Shown here: in pieces, positions 12,423 to 26,408 of the stretch | Layout: every line of letters begins with the position of its first letter | Numbering within the stretch: position 1 is the first letter of the stretch | Assembly: GCA_024138025.1 (NCBI GenBank) | Contig: JAMXBD010002795.1 | Location: forward strand, 1 to 64,000 | From: Combretum micranthum | Taxonomy: Eukaryota; Streptophyta; Magnoliopsida; Myrtales; Combretaceae | Length of the DNA stretch: 64,000 nt | Reading direction: 5' to 3' | Notes under the pieces: model-generated | Told to the model about the DNA's origin: nothing | What the model saw: the letters and a program-made list of their open reading frames with translations, nothing else | Databases searched by the model: none | Program-made: the position numbers and the translations under genes

Positions 12423-14182
12423 AAAACCCCCACAAGAAATGTTGTTGTAACTCAAGAAGTGTTGAAAGGTTATCCAATAAGGATACAAGGACATCCATCC
12501 ACTTGTGATTTCATAGTGATGGAGATGAACAAATACAAAGTAATCTTTGGCATGAGTTAGTCTCTTGTTAAAGCCATAATAGATTGTTGCAATAAGAGCG
12601 TGGAATTTGTGGACCAAGAAGGAAAGAAGATAACATTCATTGGAAAATCCACAATCTCAAGGAAGGAGGAATTGTATCCGTTCGATCTAATGGAGGAAGT
12701 TCTGAAAGAAATAGATAGTTACATATATGACGTGGAAGAGGAAAAGGAGAATCTGTTTTAAAGAATATTTTGATTGGCAATGAATCCCAAATGTTTTTCC
12801 AGATGAGTTGCCTGGACTACCTTCAAAAAGGGAGATCGAGCTAATGGCCAATACGGAACCAATTTCTAAGGCACCATACTGAATGGCCCCAATAGAGTTA
12901 AAGGAGTTGAACAAATAGCTACAAGAGCTTTTGGATCAAGGTTTTATAAGACCAAGTATGTCACCATGGGGTACACCGGTCCTATTTGTAAAGAAAAAAT
13001 GGATCCATGAGATTATGCATTGACTATCGGGAGTTGAACAAGGTCACAATCAAGAATAAGTACCCTCCCTAGATTGATGATCTCTTTGACCAACTACAAG
13101 GAGCGAGCATGTACTCTCGCATTGATCTAAGGTCAGGATATCACCAATTGAGGATCAAATCGGAAGATGTTCAGAAGACCACTTTTCGAACTCGTTATGG
13201 ATACTACAAGTTTCTAGTAATGCCTTTTGGATTGACCTATGCACCAACTGCTTTCATGGACTTGATGAACCGAGTGTATAAGCCTCTATTGGATAAGTGT
13301 GTAATTATCTTTATTGACGATATCTTGGTCTATTCTAAGACGAAGGAGAAACACGAGGAACATCTAAGAATGGCATTACAGACTGTAAGGGAGCATAAGT
13401 TATATTCCAAGTTGTCTAAGTGTGACTTCTGTTAGATCGGATATCATTCTTAGGACATGTGATATCAAAAGTGGAATCTCGGTGGACCCTGACAAGATCA
13501 AAGCAGTAATGGAATGGAAACAACCCAAACGGAATTGAAGTTAGGAGTTTTCTTGGATTAGCTGGCAATTATAGGAAATTTGTACAAGACTTTCAAAGAT
13601 TGCCAAGCTACTATCTCATTGACCCAAAAGATGAGAAGTTTATATGGAATGAGAAACGAGAGTAAAGTTTCCAGAAGTTAAAGCGATGCTTAGTGTCTGG
13701 CCCGATCTTAGTCTTGCCAGATCCAAACAAGCCTTATAAGGTACATAGTGAACATTGAGAAATGCTCTCGGATGTGTACTAATGCAAGAAGGAAGGGTGA
13801 TCGCCTATGCTTCACGACAACTAAGGCTGCATGAACAAAATTACACCCACACACACTTGGAGTTCTCTCGTCGTTTTTCCCTTAAGCTATGGAGACACTA
13901 CCTCTATGGGCAAAGTTGTGAGATCTATACGAATCACAAAAGTCTTAAGTATTTGTTCACTCGAAAGGAATTGAACATGAGGCAAAGGAGATGGCTAGAG
14001 TTAATCAATGACTATGATCTTGGAATCAATTACTGTCCTGGAAGAGTAAATGCCATTGCAGATGCTTTAAGCAGCAAAAGCCATGGAGAAGTTGTTACCT
14101 TGCTTACAAATCAGAAGGAGTTGGTAAAAGAGTTTAAGAAGTTAAGCATTGAATTTACAGGACAAAGTGTAGAAGTAGAGAT
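12423..14182 (+). pseudogene. Element A protease C-terminus, reverse transcriptase and RNase H
   Basis: The protease remainder (VVTQEVLKGYPI, then VIFGM) runs from 12428 and is followed by an RT N-terminal region with several stops and frame changes. RT is clearest at 13109-13435: [31 protein letters not shown] and the catalytic [10 protein letters not shown]. After a stop at 13433 come degraded FLGHV and FLGLAGNYRKF blocks. RNase H occupies about 13755-14182. Its first catalytic Asp region is disrupted, and TNHKSLKYLF has Asn where the family has the catalytic Asp. RT and RNase H would make element cDNA. L3 interrupts the reading at 14182. The many lesions make it inactive. Confidence 0.93.
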
Positions 14183-14805
14183 TGTCACGCCTCGAAGGGT
14201 ACCCTAAACATAGTAGCCCACCATATATAATATCAAGACTCAAGAATGACCACCTTAGTCATGCGAAAGTTTTAGTATTACATGTAAGGCGTCTAGCACG
14301 GTAATATGAGACACTTTTGGGAAGTGTGTTCTAAGCAAGTGAAAATGAACATACAAGAATCCATAAATAAAATAGATCATAATATTCATAATCAAAGGTC
14401 TATTACATGATTCTTAGGGGCATACCCCTGCTAAATTCCAATGATCGAAAATAACCAATAGTCTATACAATAATTTAATACTACATCAAAGATTTTAAAG
14501 GAATTCTAATCTAATTCTTCAAGTAGATTTCCTTCAAAAGCTCTAAAAGAAAACTTACGTGGATAAGAGGAAACCTCGGGTACAAAAACAGGTATTCTTG
14601 AGAATGCAAATATCTATAGAGGCGTAAGCTTACGGGCTTAGTGAGTAAATCCCAAAATTCATACTTGGAATAAAAAAAAAAAAAGTATCAACCAAGTTTA
14701 TTAAGCAAGCAAATGGGATGCAACAAGCATGTGAGCATACAAGACATATGATTTTCCAGGAATCATATGTTGAATGAATTACGCCCTTCATTCGGGGTTA
14801 GTTAT

Positions 14806-14949
14806 TCCGGCCCATTATGGCCACTACTTCTTTTAAAACATTTTTATAGATCTTACCGGCTCCTATATGCCATTAAAAACATGTAGTTATTACCGGCTCC
14901 TACTAGCCACCAATATTTATATAGATTTTACCGGCTCCTATTCGCCACA
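14806..14949 (-). repeat. Minisatellite in L3
   Basis: Three to four imperfect units of about 36-40 bp share TTACCGGCTCCTAT and a GCCA core. The same type occurs in G (45343-45500) and, in the plus orientation, in L (56987-57140). It differs from the TATGGATCACG type of L1, L2 and L5. Confidence 0.75.
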
Positions 14950-15381
14950 TACATGATATATCGATTATGCCTACCACCACTATCATATACTTGTCCCACC
15001 AATTGTATAATAGTGAATGCAATATGTCTTAACATATGAAGTGCATGCATAAATATTCAATTAAAGCCTAGCCGTTATATTTTAATTTCTTATAAGTGAT
15101 AAACCAATTTCAAACACTTCAATGTGATAATACGCATACAATTTATTACAAGTAATTCATGCTTCGATATACTTAATATTCTTTCAACATATTATCAGAC
15201 AACTTCCATTTTATCTTGTCTTAATTCTAATGGAATTAAATTTACAAGCACAATGATAAGTATGAAAAATAAAGGGGAATAGACTCACTCAGCCATGATG
15301 ACACTTCTTTCTTATGGATGAGTCGATCGGTAATTCCACTAATCAAAATAATCCTCCGGGTACGAACACTCCTCGGATCAC

Positions 15382-16936
15382 CTAATCAAGAAGAATAACC
15401 ATAATGAATATTTCTTGTTGATTCTATGGTACTTATCGAAAACTATGTCATAAGATCTTAAATTCATATAGAGGGTAATTCCAACTTAAAATAGCCATAA
15501 CTTGGTCATTTTAACTCGAAATTGTGCATTAATATACTATTTTCTATCTATTTGAAAATATCTATCCAATTCTAAAACTATTTTCATTAAACTAAGTCGT
15601 TTGAGCTCCGAAAAAGTGATGATCAGATTCACCTCGAATTTTGAAAAAAAAACTTACTTTTTCTTCTTTTTACAAAAACTTGTATCAAAGATATAGATAT
15701 TATAATGGTTTGAAAAACCTTTAAAAAGTATATGTATATATATATATATATATATGTTGACTCATATCAAATGCATGGAATTAATGAAGTTGTCTCAACC
15801 ATGAATTTTTGGTAAAAGCAAAGTCTTCTAAAAGTATAACTTTTGAAAATTTCTTCTTAACTTGTTAGAAAATTTCTTAAGTTATTTTAAACGAGTCTTT
15901 TCTTTTCCTTAATTCCATTTCCTTAGTCTTTTAAATTTCAAAAGAAGGATTTTTGTTTTTCTAAATTCCATATAGCTTAGTTTCTAATACTTTTTTAAAG
16001 TAGTAATAATTCTATATTTTCTTACATTGAAAGAAATGATTTCTTAAGTTGTTCATTAATCTTATTCCTTAAGATCATTCTATTTTTATGAAAGAAAATT
16101 TCTTCGTATTTGCCAAACTAGTTTATTTGAAATTCAAAGTATTAATGAAAAGTGAAGTTTAGTAAAACAAGAACTTGAATTTTTAATTTTAAGAATACCT
16201 TTCCACTTTACAATTTTGTAAGGTGTAAGTGTGTATTATCAAAGAATTCCTATGTTCTTTAGTTTCTAAAAGATATACCAAGATGGATTCTTAAGTTTTC
16301 ATAAAAAAAAAAAAAAATTCTTTCGATAAAATTTATTTTGAAAAGAACTTCTATTTAAGGAAGCGTTTGTTTTTCCTTCTTTATTTTGTTGAGACAAAAT
16401 CAATATGTTCATGCATGATTATGATTATGGAATTATGAAATTATGAAAGCATAAGAAGAGTATAATAAGTAATAAAATAAGCAAGTAAAGAAATATGTCA
16501 AGTATTGGGAACCTTAGCTTCATCAAGGCATCACGGGACTAAGAATGGACTAGTCTCAAAAGAAATAAGAAAAAGAAAGCAAATATTGTTTTGACCTGAT
16601 GAGGACAAGTCTAAAACTAGAGACTAGTCTTAAAATAACATGAAATAAATGAATAAATTGCATAACTTGGAAGTAAATAAATAACAATGAGCTTATATGC
16701 TCTAAATATTATATGTAAGTACATAATTATATCTAGTTACATATATATAAGATGTTAACATAATATCAATAATGATATGAGCAAAATAGCAACATAGAAA
16801 TACATAAATACATATTCATGAACAAGAACAATACATGAACATAGTGTAGCTTCCATAACATTAAGTTTAGGAAACTCACACCATGGTCATGTAAAATTAC
16901 ATGACATAGTAAGAAAGATATAAAGAAAATTCTTAC
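15382..16936 (-). other. Putative LTR intron of L3
   Basis: The sense strand has TTTTAG|GTAAG at 16937/16936 and GATTAG|GTGATCC at 15382/15381, giving 1555 bp. Both edges are conserved with A, G and L. Splicing is inferred. Confidence 0.45.
15734..15755. repeat. (TA)n microsatellite in L3
   Basis: About 11 TA units following AAAAAGTATATG. Confidence 0.9.
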
Positions 16937-17086
16937 CTAAAATAGTGTTTGTAGAAGAAGAAGAAGGTTTTGTGAAGAAAATTTTAGAGAGTTTTGGGAG
17001 AGTATTTGAGAGGGGAGTTGGAGAGAGTTTTGGGAGTGAAATTTTATGGGTAGAATATGTGTGAATGAAGTGGAAGAGGATGGGGG

Positions 17087-17095
17087 TATTTATAG
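17087..17095 (-). promoter_or_regulatory. TATA box of LTR L3
   Basis: The plus strand reads GTATTTATAG, giving CTATAAATAC on the sense strand, identical to the TATA region of L and H. It lies about 150 bp upstream of the putative splice donor. Confidence 0.6.
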
Positions 17096-17419
17096 GAAAA
17101 TGGGGAGTGAATTTTGAGTGATTTTTTTTTTTTTTTGTTTAAAATAGGTAGAAGTCCTTAATCAGTTAGTGCACCCAGATATCCCAACTAGGCTGGCACA
17201 TCCTTAGCACCCTCATCATCTAAAAGGACTTCTAAAAATTTATTAATAAACAAAAAAAGAAAACAAACTGTTAAATATAAAACAACCCTGAAAGGGCTAT
17301 AAAACCAAAACTAAAACTAGCTAAATCTATATCTTTCCTTGCCAAAAACATCATTGGCTATAAAAGAAGAGCAAGATACTAGAAAAGTATTCCATCAAAC
17401 TATAGAACCTATATTAATT

Positions 17420-20400
17420 ACCTTGATTGCTAGATGATCACCAGCTGAGTTTCCTTCTCTATAAATATGACTAATGTGAACCTAAAATGTCTAAGCGTAT
17501 TTAAACATTTAATCCATTCATTTCTTAATTTCCATGGTACCTCCAAGCTTCTATGCTATAAAAGATTAACTGCATAACTGGAATCACTTTCTATCCAAAT
17601 TGGAGCTGGATAGAAAAGATGAATTCTTGACACAGCAAGAATGATAGCTAATAATTCTGCTTCAAAAGCAAATCCAACTCCTAAAGGAGCCATAAAAGAA
17701 GACAATACCATCCCTTTATGATTTCGAAAAATACCACAGCACCAGATAGACCAGAGATCCTCTTACAGCACCATCAGTGTTAATCTTCATCCATCCCATT
17801 GGTTTGATCCATACACTTTAATGATTTAGGAGTTGTCTTAATCAAAGGAGAAACATGTAATATGCGAAGTGTCATAAGATCCCTGTGAATTCTTCATATG
17901 TCCAATCTTGAACCATTCTGTCGCTTTTATGGAACAAAATGCCCTTATTGTAGATGATACTTATATGTGAATGTCATGAAAAGTGGCTTAATTTCTTACT
18001 AGCCATATATAATATAGCAAACAAAAACCCACTTTCCAATAAGGCTCAATCTAAGAAGAAAATTTCAATTTCCATACTTTGTTGAAAAATTCAGTAAAGC
18101 AAGAAGGAATGTTAATTTTAATATCAAACAGATATTTAAGAGATTTCCATACTTCAATAGCATATTGACAAGTAAGAAAATATGGTTGATACTTTCAGTT
18201 TCCAAATGACATAATCTACACTTAGAAGCAAACAGAAATCCATTTTTCATAAGATCATCTGTAGGAATCTTATGTAAAACCTTCCATAATAAAAATTTCG
18301 TTGGTGGAAGAAAATGTCTCCAAAGTGATTTACCCCAAGCAACTTTTGGCTGATGAGTTCTAATTAAATCATAAGCAACTTTGCAAGAAAATTTACCATC
18401 ATTTGAAGGTTTGAAAATGAAATCATCATGTTGCATAAATGATGGTGAAAGTCTCTCAATATCATCACAAATATCAGAAATTTAGATCTAAAATCCATTG
18501 TGAAGTGCCATTTTCCATTTCAAAAAAAATCTAATACTTTTCCTATCAGATTCTTGCTGATTGAAGATGAAATACCAATCTGATCTACTATTGCATATCC
18601 TAACCAATTATCATTCTAGAAGCTTATATTAGAATCAGAACCAATACTCCATTGTCCATTGGAACGGATGAAAGCATCAGAATATCTAATTGAAGTCCAG
18701 ACTGAAGAAGATAAATAAGATCTTGGCTGTGCTGGTGATTTATAAAACACTGTCCAAAAAATCTGAAAACAAAAGAATCGTGACAACATACCTTCCAAGC
18801 CAATTTACTTAATAAAGATAAATTCATGGCATGAAGGCGTTTAATTCCTATGCCAACTTCCTCCTTCGGATTGCAACAAATTTCCCACTTAACAGCTATC
18901 ATTTTCTTTGTATGTATAGATCCAGTCTAGATAAAATTCCTTTTTGCCTTCTCCATCTTTTTAATCAACACGGTCCCATTTATATATTGAAAAAGAGTGC
19001 AAGAAAGAAACAAGAATGACAAAGTTAACTAAAGCAAGTCTACCTGCCATAGACACAGACTTTCCTTTCCAATTATCAAATTTAGAAATAATCTTGTCAG
19101 CAATAGGTTGTAACCAAGATCTTCTAGGAGCACCCAAAAACAGAGGAACTCCAAGATAATTAAAAGGAAGAGATCCCAGCTTCATGTTCATCAATTCTAA
19201 GTGTTTCCATTCGTCTATAGGGGATATGCTTACTGAAAAAAACTTCTGATTTGTGCCAATTTACCATCTGCCAAGAAATTGAGCCATAAAGATCAAAAAC
19301 TGATTTTATGACTAATATTTTTCCTTGTGGCTTGACAGAAAATTATAACATCATCAGCATACAAAAGATGTGATAGACAAGCCAATTTCCTTGTTGAATA
19401 CATTGGAACTAAAATTCGTGTCTCACAAAGAGATGTTAATTTCCTGTTCAAATAATCTTCTGCCAGACCAAAAATAAAGGAGACAATGGATCTCCTTGTC
19501 TAACTCCTCTAGAACAAGCAAATAATCCTTTAGGAGTTCCATTGATCAGAATAGAAATTTTTGCTGAATGTAAAATGTTTTGTATCCAGCATCTGAATTT
19601 GGATGAAAAGCCAAAGCTTTCAAGACCACATCAATGAAATCCACTCCAAAGTGTCAAATGCTTTTTTAATATCAATCTTTATTCCCATGTTTCCATAATT
19701 TATGTTATTTAGGATGTTGATATTTTCAGAAGCAGCTGCAATACAATCTTGTATATGCCGTCCATTAAGAAGCCAAATTGATGCAAATCAATGACCTCAG
19801 AAGCAATAGTAGATATCTTTCTGCAAGAATTTTCTGATAATCTTGTACAAAAAAATTCCCAACACAATAGGTCTAAATTTATCAATTGTTATAGCCCCCA
19901 TTGTTTTGGGAATCAGAATCAAATTATTGGAATTGAGTCCATCAATAATTTTTCCTGTTTGAAAAAAACTTCTTACAGCATTACAAACACTTTTCCAATA
20001 ATTTCCCAGCAATGTTTGTAGAACAATCTTGTAAAACCATCGAGACCAGGGAAGCTATTTTGATCCATTAAAAACCGTGTCTTTGATATCCATATCAGAA
20101 GGAATGCAACAAAGGGATTCATTCTGCATATCCGTGACAATTCTTGGTACCACAATGGCAACATCAGAAAAATCCTTACTGTGAGAAGAATTAGCTGAAA
20201 ATAAGTCAGAATAAAAAATAATGATATGATTCTCAATTTCCACCAAATCATGGATAAGATTCCATTGATTTCCAGACAATTTAAACCAGATTGAGGACGT
20301 CTTCTAGCAAGAAAGCATGATAGAATTTTGAGTTCCTATCACAATTCTAACCAATCAACCCACATTTTTCTTTTAACATACATTCTTTATTTTTAAGATG

Positions 20401-20541
20401 AAAATTTAACGTAGAATGTGTTTCCATTTCTGTAGAGAATAACTCATCCGAATAACCATTATATCTATTTGAGATTGAATCCGTAACAGGTCTTGTTTTG
20501 CAGCCATAATCATCAAATCAACATGACCGAAAACATTTTTT
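17420..20541 (-). pseudogene. LINE ORF2: reverse transcriptase, zf-RVT and RNase H
   Basis: Read on the minus strand from 20541 downwards. RT N-terminal blocks are at 20279-19973, with FPGLDGFTRLFYKHCW. Then come LILIPKT and FRPIVLG near 19900-19850. The catalytic YADD lies at 19361-19350 within a LLYADDVIIF context. PFNYLGVPLF and WKGKSVSMAGRLALVN, the typical thumb and post-RT blocks, are at 19194-19030. A zf-RVT region at 18436-18065 has WGKSLWRHFLPPTKFLLWK and CRLC. A plant-type RNase H follows at about 17800-17420, with AELLAI and IESDS. Reading needs several frame changes and passes stops, so it is dead. It would have driven reverse transcription at a nicked target. The endonuclease part is at 25536-26408. 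Confidence 0.88.
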
Positions 20542-23500
20542 TGTCACGCCCCGAAGGGTACCCTAAACGTGGCAGTCCGCCATACATAATATTAAAGCCT
20601 AAGAATGACCACCTCAGTCACACGAAGGTTTCCATACTATGTACAAGGCGTCTAACACATAAAGGAGACACATCGAATGATACATTTTATGTTGATACAA
20701 TTGAGTAACAATATAAAGAAATACAAATTTACTATACTTCATACAAATCACTATACTTCAAAATACAAATCATTCAACTTCGATTACATTCATCCACTGA
20801 CTTCCCTACATAAACTATTACAAGACATATCATAAACTAGCTGATAACTTCAAACATTCGTATTCTTTGCTAAAATCCCAGAGTCATTCGCCTCCAACCA
20901 ATTCGGTCCCACTTTGTATTCTTGAGATAACACATTAAACAACTATTGGGTATAAGCTACACTAGCTTAGTGAAAATCCCTTAGTTATGTACCGAACAAG
21001 CAAGCATTAATCAATCATATGCTATGTGAACAAACACATGAGCAAGCAATTATGTATGGGTATCCGGAACCACACACAAAACGGATTGACGCCCTCCGTA
21101 TCTTGGGTTAGGGATGGTATTGAAGTCTACACGACTGCTGCTAGTCCCCAAGCCTTCGACTCATAGCACTTGCCTCGGCTAGGCTCACACATGGAATGCA
21201 TCCCCGATGCGCCTTAGTTTCCTATGAATGAGCTCTGATCCCGGGTCTCATTATCCAAACGAGTCCTCAGACCATACCGATCGACCTGCGTAGGAGTAGC
21301 ACGCTACCAAATGCAATATGTCCAATGCGATGCATGACCAATTTAATTTTTTCTTAGGTCAAAATATTTATACATTCTTTAGAGTGACCAGCCAATATCA
21401 TACACATAACAGAAATAATATGAACGGTGCAGTTATCCAATCAAATCGTGGTTTCGATATGCTTTAGTATTCTTTGGCATACATTCATCACAGCCTCATC
21501 ATATATCCCATCCCCATTCGTATCGATTTTTATCTTGTTCCTATAATCTAATGCAACTAACTACAAGCACAATCAAGGTAACAAAACAAGGAGAAAACTC
21601 ACTCGGCCATTGGATCACCGGTCTTCTAGTAATAGTAATTCGGTGGTAGGGAATCGTCGATTTCGGGATCACCTAAAAAGGAAGAAATACTCTAATAAGT
21701 ATTTCAACTCAAACTAATCTAAATGATCTTATACGAATTATCAAATTCGTAATTCTCGTCCTAAGCGGAAATTCCAACTTAAAACGGCCATAACTTGGTC
21801 ATTTTAACTCGGAATCTCGCAAATTATATATCGATTTCTATCTACTTCGAAAGATCTATCTATTTCTAATATTATTTTCAAGTTTTGAAAACTTTGAAGC
21901 TTCGAAAAGCTTGGATCAGATTAAAGCAGCAACAATTTCAATTTCCGAAAAGTAGTTTTGTAAATGTTTGTAATGTTCCTACTATATAAATTAGCTATAC
22001 ATGCAATATGAGTGATTTCCTAACATGAATGACATGAGATGAGTTTAATGTATGCATGATCTTGATGATTTTGGTAAAAGGAAATTTTGTAACTTTTTAT
22101 TTTGCAAGACCATAATAACAACTTACTTATGAAAATCTAGTTTTCTAACATTTATCATTTCCATTTGTTTTGGATTTGTTACTTAAGAAAATATAATTAT
22201 TTTTGTCAAAATTGAGTCTTCATTATATATACTACTTATGACCTTCATTTCTTCATAAAAATTTCCATTTTACACTTGGTAAACATGTTTTCAAGTGGGA
22301 TTGATTCCAAAATCCGAATTTGGTAAAAATTGGTTTTTGAGTGATTTCTTTAAGTAAAAATCATTTGATATTTAGGAAATTATAGCTCAATCATACATAA
22401 CCACTAAGGACTTCATTCTTACACAAAAATTTTCATTTTACACTTTGCAAATATGTTTTCCAATATGATTTACTCAAAAATTTGAATTTTAGAAAATCCA
22501 CCTTTTTAAATGATTCATTTGGGAAAAACTTGTTTAATGCATTAAAATTTAAGACCTTATGATACATATTACTTAAAGATCTCATTTAATACATAAAACT
22601 TTCATTTTGAACTTGGATAATAGGTGTTCTTATGGCCTTCACTCAAAATTACGAATTTCATAAATTGGTTACTAACTCAAAATTTTCTCATCTTGATTCT
22701 ATTTCTTGTCTTACACATTAATCTCATCAAAACTCATTTCAACTTGTAAAAATCATTGCTTAATGATACCTATTACCTATATACTTCATTTTTCACATAA
22801 AACATGAGTTTTTGAGTTGATAAATGGGTTTTAAAAATTGGTCTTGGTTGGGATCCGAATTTAGAAAATTTATTTTTGGTCATATCTTTTGATAAAATCT
22901 ATCTAAGCTTATGAAAATCCATTCCTCACATATCCTATCCTAAGAGCCTTTCATTTTTAAATAAAAACTTCATTTTTGAGTTGGAAAACATGTTTTTAAA
23001 ATAGGCCTTGGCCAAAATCCGAAAATAGAATTTTTATTTTGAAAATCACTTTTGATTCTTGTAAAAAGAAGTCTTGATGATATACATATATTAAGCCTTC
23101 ATTTTCTTAAGTAAAAATTACATTTTGACACTTGGAAAGTGGTTTTAAATGGGGTCTTGCCAAAATACGAATTTCACAATTTTGTTTGAGTTCATAACTA
23201 AGATCTATACTTAATATGAACATAAACATAAAACAAATGCATGGTAATAAGCTATAAACATGGATCTAAACTTCACTTATCAAAATCTTTCATTTATGGT
23301 ATCTATACCCTAAGCCTTCATTTTAATGAAAAATATACATTTTGAAGTTGAAAAACCACTTTTCTAAATATGGTTCCATTTTCATCCGAATTTTCAAAAG
23401 TTGTTTTTGTTGAAAATAAAATAGATCTTAGTTTCCTACAACTTCCTACCATCATCATGCTATCACAAGTCATCCATGAACATAAAACAAAGTCTAATGC

Positions 23501-25535
23501 ATTTTATGAACTCAAAACTCTAGATCTAGTTTTCTAAACTAGTTTTAAATGCATGAATCACTAAGATAGACATGTGGATGATAGATCTATGCATAAATCA
23601 TAAGAAATAACAAATATAACAACTTAAATAACAAGATCCATGGCATAAAAGAAAATCAAAGCTACAAAAATTTAGATCTAAAAATATATCAACTTTAAAC
23701 AAAAAAATAATTGAAATACAAGATAATAAAAGTAGAGAAAAGGAGTGTTTCATTATTGGCATCATCATCCTAAGCTTTTAAGCTTATGGAAGGTCATTTG
23801 ATGCATGAAACCTTCATTACACTTTACCTATATCACCTATGAAGCTTTGGGAAGAAGATTTGCTTAAAAATCTTTAGGAATGAAGTGTAGAAGCCATGGA
23901 AGAAGAAGGGGGCAGCTTGTTTTTCATGGAGGAACAAGAGGAAATGAAGAAGAAAGAGAGAAAAAATGAGAGAGAAAAGTTAAATAATGAAAGAGGGAAA
24001 GTGAGTAAATGAAGGAGTGAGAGAAAATGAGTGTTTTAATTGAATAAAAGAAGAGAAAAAAATAAATCAAGGCAGCCAAGAAGACCATGCTGCACGTGAA
24101 TATTAAGAGGGAGAGAGTGAATTTGTTGAATTTTGACTCAAATTGAATTGTATAATTAATGTGTAATATAACTTTCTTAAGAAGGAGTGAAAATAATTAA
24201 TTTGGTCAAAATGAAGTAAATAAAGGACAATGGCAGCCATAAGAAGGGTCAAAATCTGCCATGAAGTGTGGGTTAATGTGTAGAAAGATTGAAGTGAAAA
24301 GGAAGTGATATGTGTAAGGTGTACTTGAAGGTATGGGTTGTAAATGTACTTTTTTTTATAAAATAAAATAAAATTGGAAAATTTATTCCAAATATTTGTA
24401 GCAGATTTTTGATAATTAAAATTAAATAATTATTTGAATTATTTTAGTATTTTAACAACTATGTTACTGATACGATCAAAATACGCGAATATGGGCTATA
24501 AATGATATTTTTATAACCCGAAAAATTCAAAAAATTATTTTATGAAAATATAAATATTTTTAAATTATTAAATTAATTTATTTTATTTTTAGTATCGGTC
24601 TTAAACAAAATCTGATCCCGTAAAAGCCCGAACTAACTAAATTTTAGAAAAACAAAATTTTCTATAACATATAAAATACTTATCTAAAAATATAAGGCTT
24701 TATAAGAATAATAAAATTTTGTAATGAAATAAAAATGAATAGTACAAAGACTAATCAATTACCGGTAATAATGAAAATACGATAAAAAGGTTATAACTGT
24801 AACTTTTATAACCCGAAAAATTATATAACCGATATATTTAGAAATCTTATGAAATTATGAGTCTAACGGTACTATTGGTATATTTTTTATATCTCGAGCC
24901 CCGGGACACGCTTTTCGAAGTCTGTATCCGAACGGGTTCGAAATAGGTCAAAAATTTACCAATCTGATATTTTTAAACAAACTTATATTACTATGAGCTA
25001 TTCTACATATTTAAACTACATCTCGGCCTCTAAGGCTAGGGGCGCTAGATTGCCGGACTTAAGCTATTGTATTTGGCTTAGGGTTTCCGGGTGATTTTCC
25101 GGTTTAGATCTTTGCCAAATTGGAAACTGATATTTTATGTTTATACAACATATTTAATTTGAGAAGTTTATTTTATATATCATTTTTTGTAAGTATTTAT
25201 TATCTTTTAACGTTTTTGGAATTCTTGAATTGAATTATATTTTCGAAAGTTAATTGTTATTTGCTTTTTAATAATTTGTTTTTGGGCTTTGTATTACCCC
25301 TTTTTATAAATCGGAGTTAAATATGGAATTTTTTTCTGCGTCGTGATTTTGAATTTGAAGACTGTTGAGTTCTCATTTTATGTTTGAGGATTTTCATTTT
25401 TTCAAGATTAAGAAGTTTCTGAATTCGTTCATGTTTTTGGACTAGTTGAAATTCGGTTTTAATTTGGAGTGATTTTTAGGGTTTATTTTAGAAGTTTATC
25501 TTGGAATTATTTACTGAAATTTTCCGGTGCTTACA
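20542..25535 (-). mobile_element. Solo LTR L4, long-U3 class (4994 bp, minus orientation)
   Basis: It starts TGTCACGCCCCGAAGGG and ends CCGGTGCTTACA. The TSD is ttttt (20537-20541) against tttgt (25536-25540), 4/5. It sits inside LINE ORF2, between RT and endonuclease. It is the longest LTR copy without a nested insertion that I could recognise. The sense U3 is long and contains two related modules (24760-24960 and 24470-24660). The segment 22230-23420 is an array of degenerate repeats of roughly 150-250 bp. The acceptor region AG|GTGATCCC is near 21676. The last 500 bp resemble L2 closely, placing L2 and L4 in one subfamily. No coding capacity was found. Confidence 0.9.
22230..23420 (-). repeat. 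Degenerate repeat array inside L4
   Basis: About six imperfect units contain, on the plus strand, a CCTTCATTT...ATAAAA box, a CATTTT...CTTGG...CATGTTTT box and a CAAAATCCGAATTT box. Shorter versions, about two to three units, occur at 2190-2640 in L1 and 9770-10220 in L2; related reverse-strand units occur in L5 (36380-36960). Unit edges are approximate. Confidence 0.65.
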
Positions 25536-26408
25536 TTTGTTCCAGGTTCTCATAAATGATCTGAGAAATTTTAATTTCTTCTGTAACACCAACATAGGAT
25601 GTCCATGAAATCGAAAGGAATTCCAAATCATTTCAACCTCCTCTTTGAACTGTTTATGATTAATCTACATCGACATAAATTTGAAAGGTCTTGGGCCAGT
25701 AAGACAACAGTTGCTACACAAAAGTAGCAAAGGATTATGATTTGAATGATGTCTTGGTAAAGCCATACATTCAATGATGTTCCAACTTTGTAAAGAAATT
25801 TCATTAACAAAAACTCTATCCAATCTTATATCAACTCTGTTTGCACGATGTCTATTATTTGACCATGTATATTTAGCTCCTTTCATATCCAAACAAATTA
25901 GTTGACAAGCATTTGTAGCATTGATAAAATCATTACATGATCTATAAGACGGAGGTTATCTAGTCTTTTCATGTGCTCCAAAACAAGCGTTAAAGTCTCC
26001 CAACACATACCAATTCTAGGTACAAATCAAAGAATCCCGATATAAATCTTCCCAAAGCTGTCTCCTACCCGATGATAACACACAAGCATAAACACAAGTA
26101 ATGTAGTGAATTGAATTATTCATGTCTATGGAAATTGTAACATGTTGATCAAATCTTGAAATCATATTGATTTGATTTGAAGAAATGTTAGAGGAAACCA
26201 TAATCCATAAAGATGGAATGTTCAAACCATTATCAGCCATAAGGTAATAACCCAAAGAATTCCAAAATGCACTATGAATATTATGAAAAGGAACTTTTGG
26301 TTCAGCTAAACATAATATTTGCGGTTTGTGGGAAAAACACAAATTATGCAGAGTTCTTTGTGTTCCCACATTCATAAGACCTCTGCAATTCCAAAACATT
26401 AAATTCAT
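25536..26408 (-). pseudogene. LINE ORF2: AP-like endonuclease
   Basis: The ATG at 26408 opens MNLMFWNCRGL, the standard start of the plant L1 endonuclease, which nicks target DNA. Further blocks are LCLAEPK, SSGRRQLWEDL, then in another frame MKGAKYTWSNNR and RLDRVFVN, and HHSNHNPLL near 25755. The last motif normally reads SDH; here Asp is Asn, a lost catalytic residue. At least one frameshift lies near 26000-25900. The start is chosen by the family N-terminus. RT follows at 20541 after removal of L4. The short minus-strand ORF at 26526-26344 overlaps this one in another frame and is not supported as ORF1. Confidence 0.88.
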
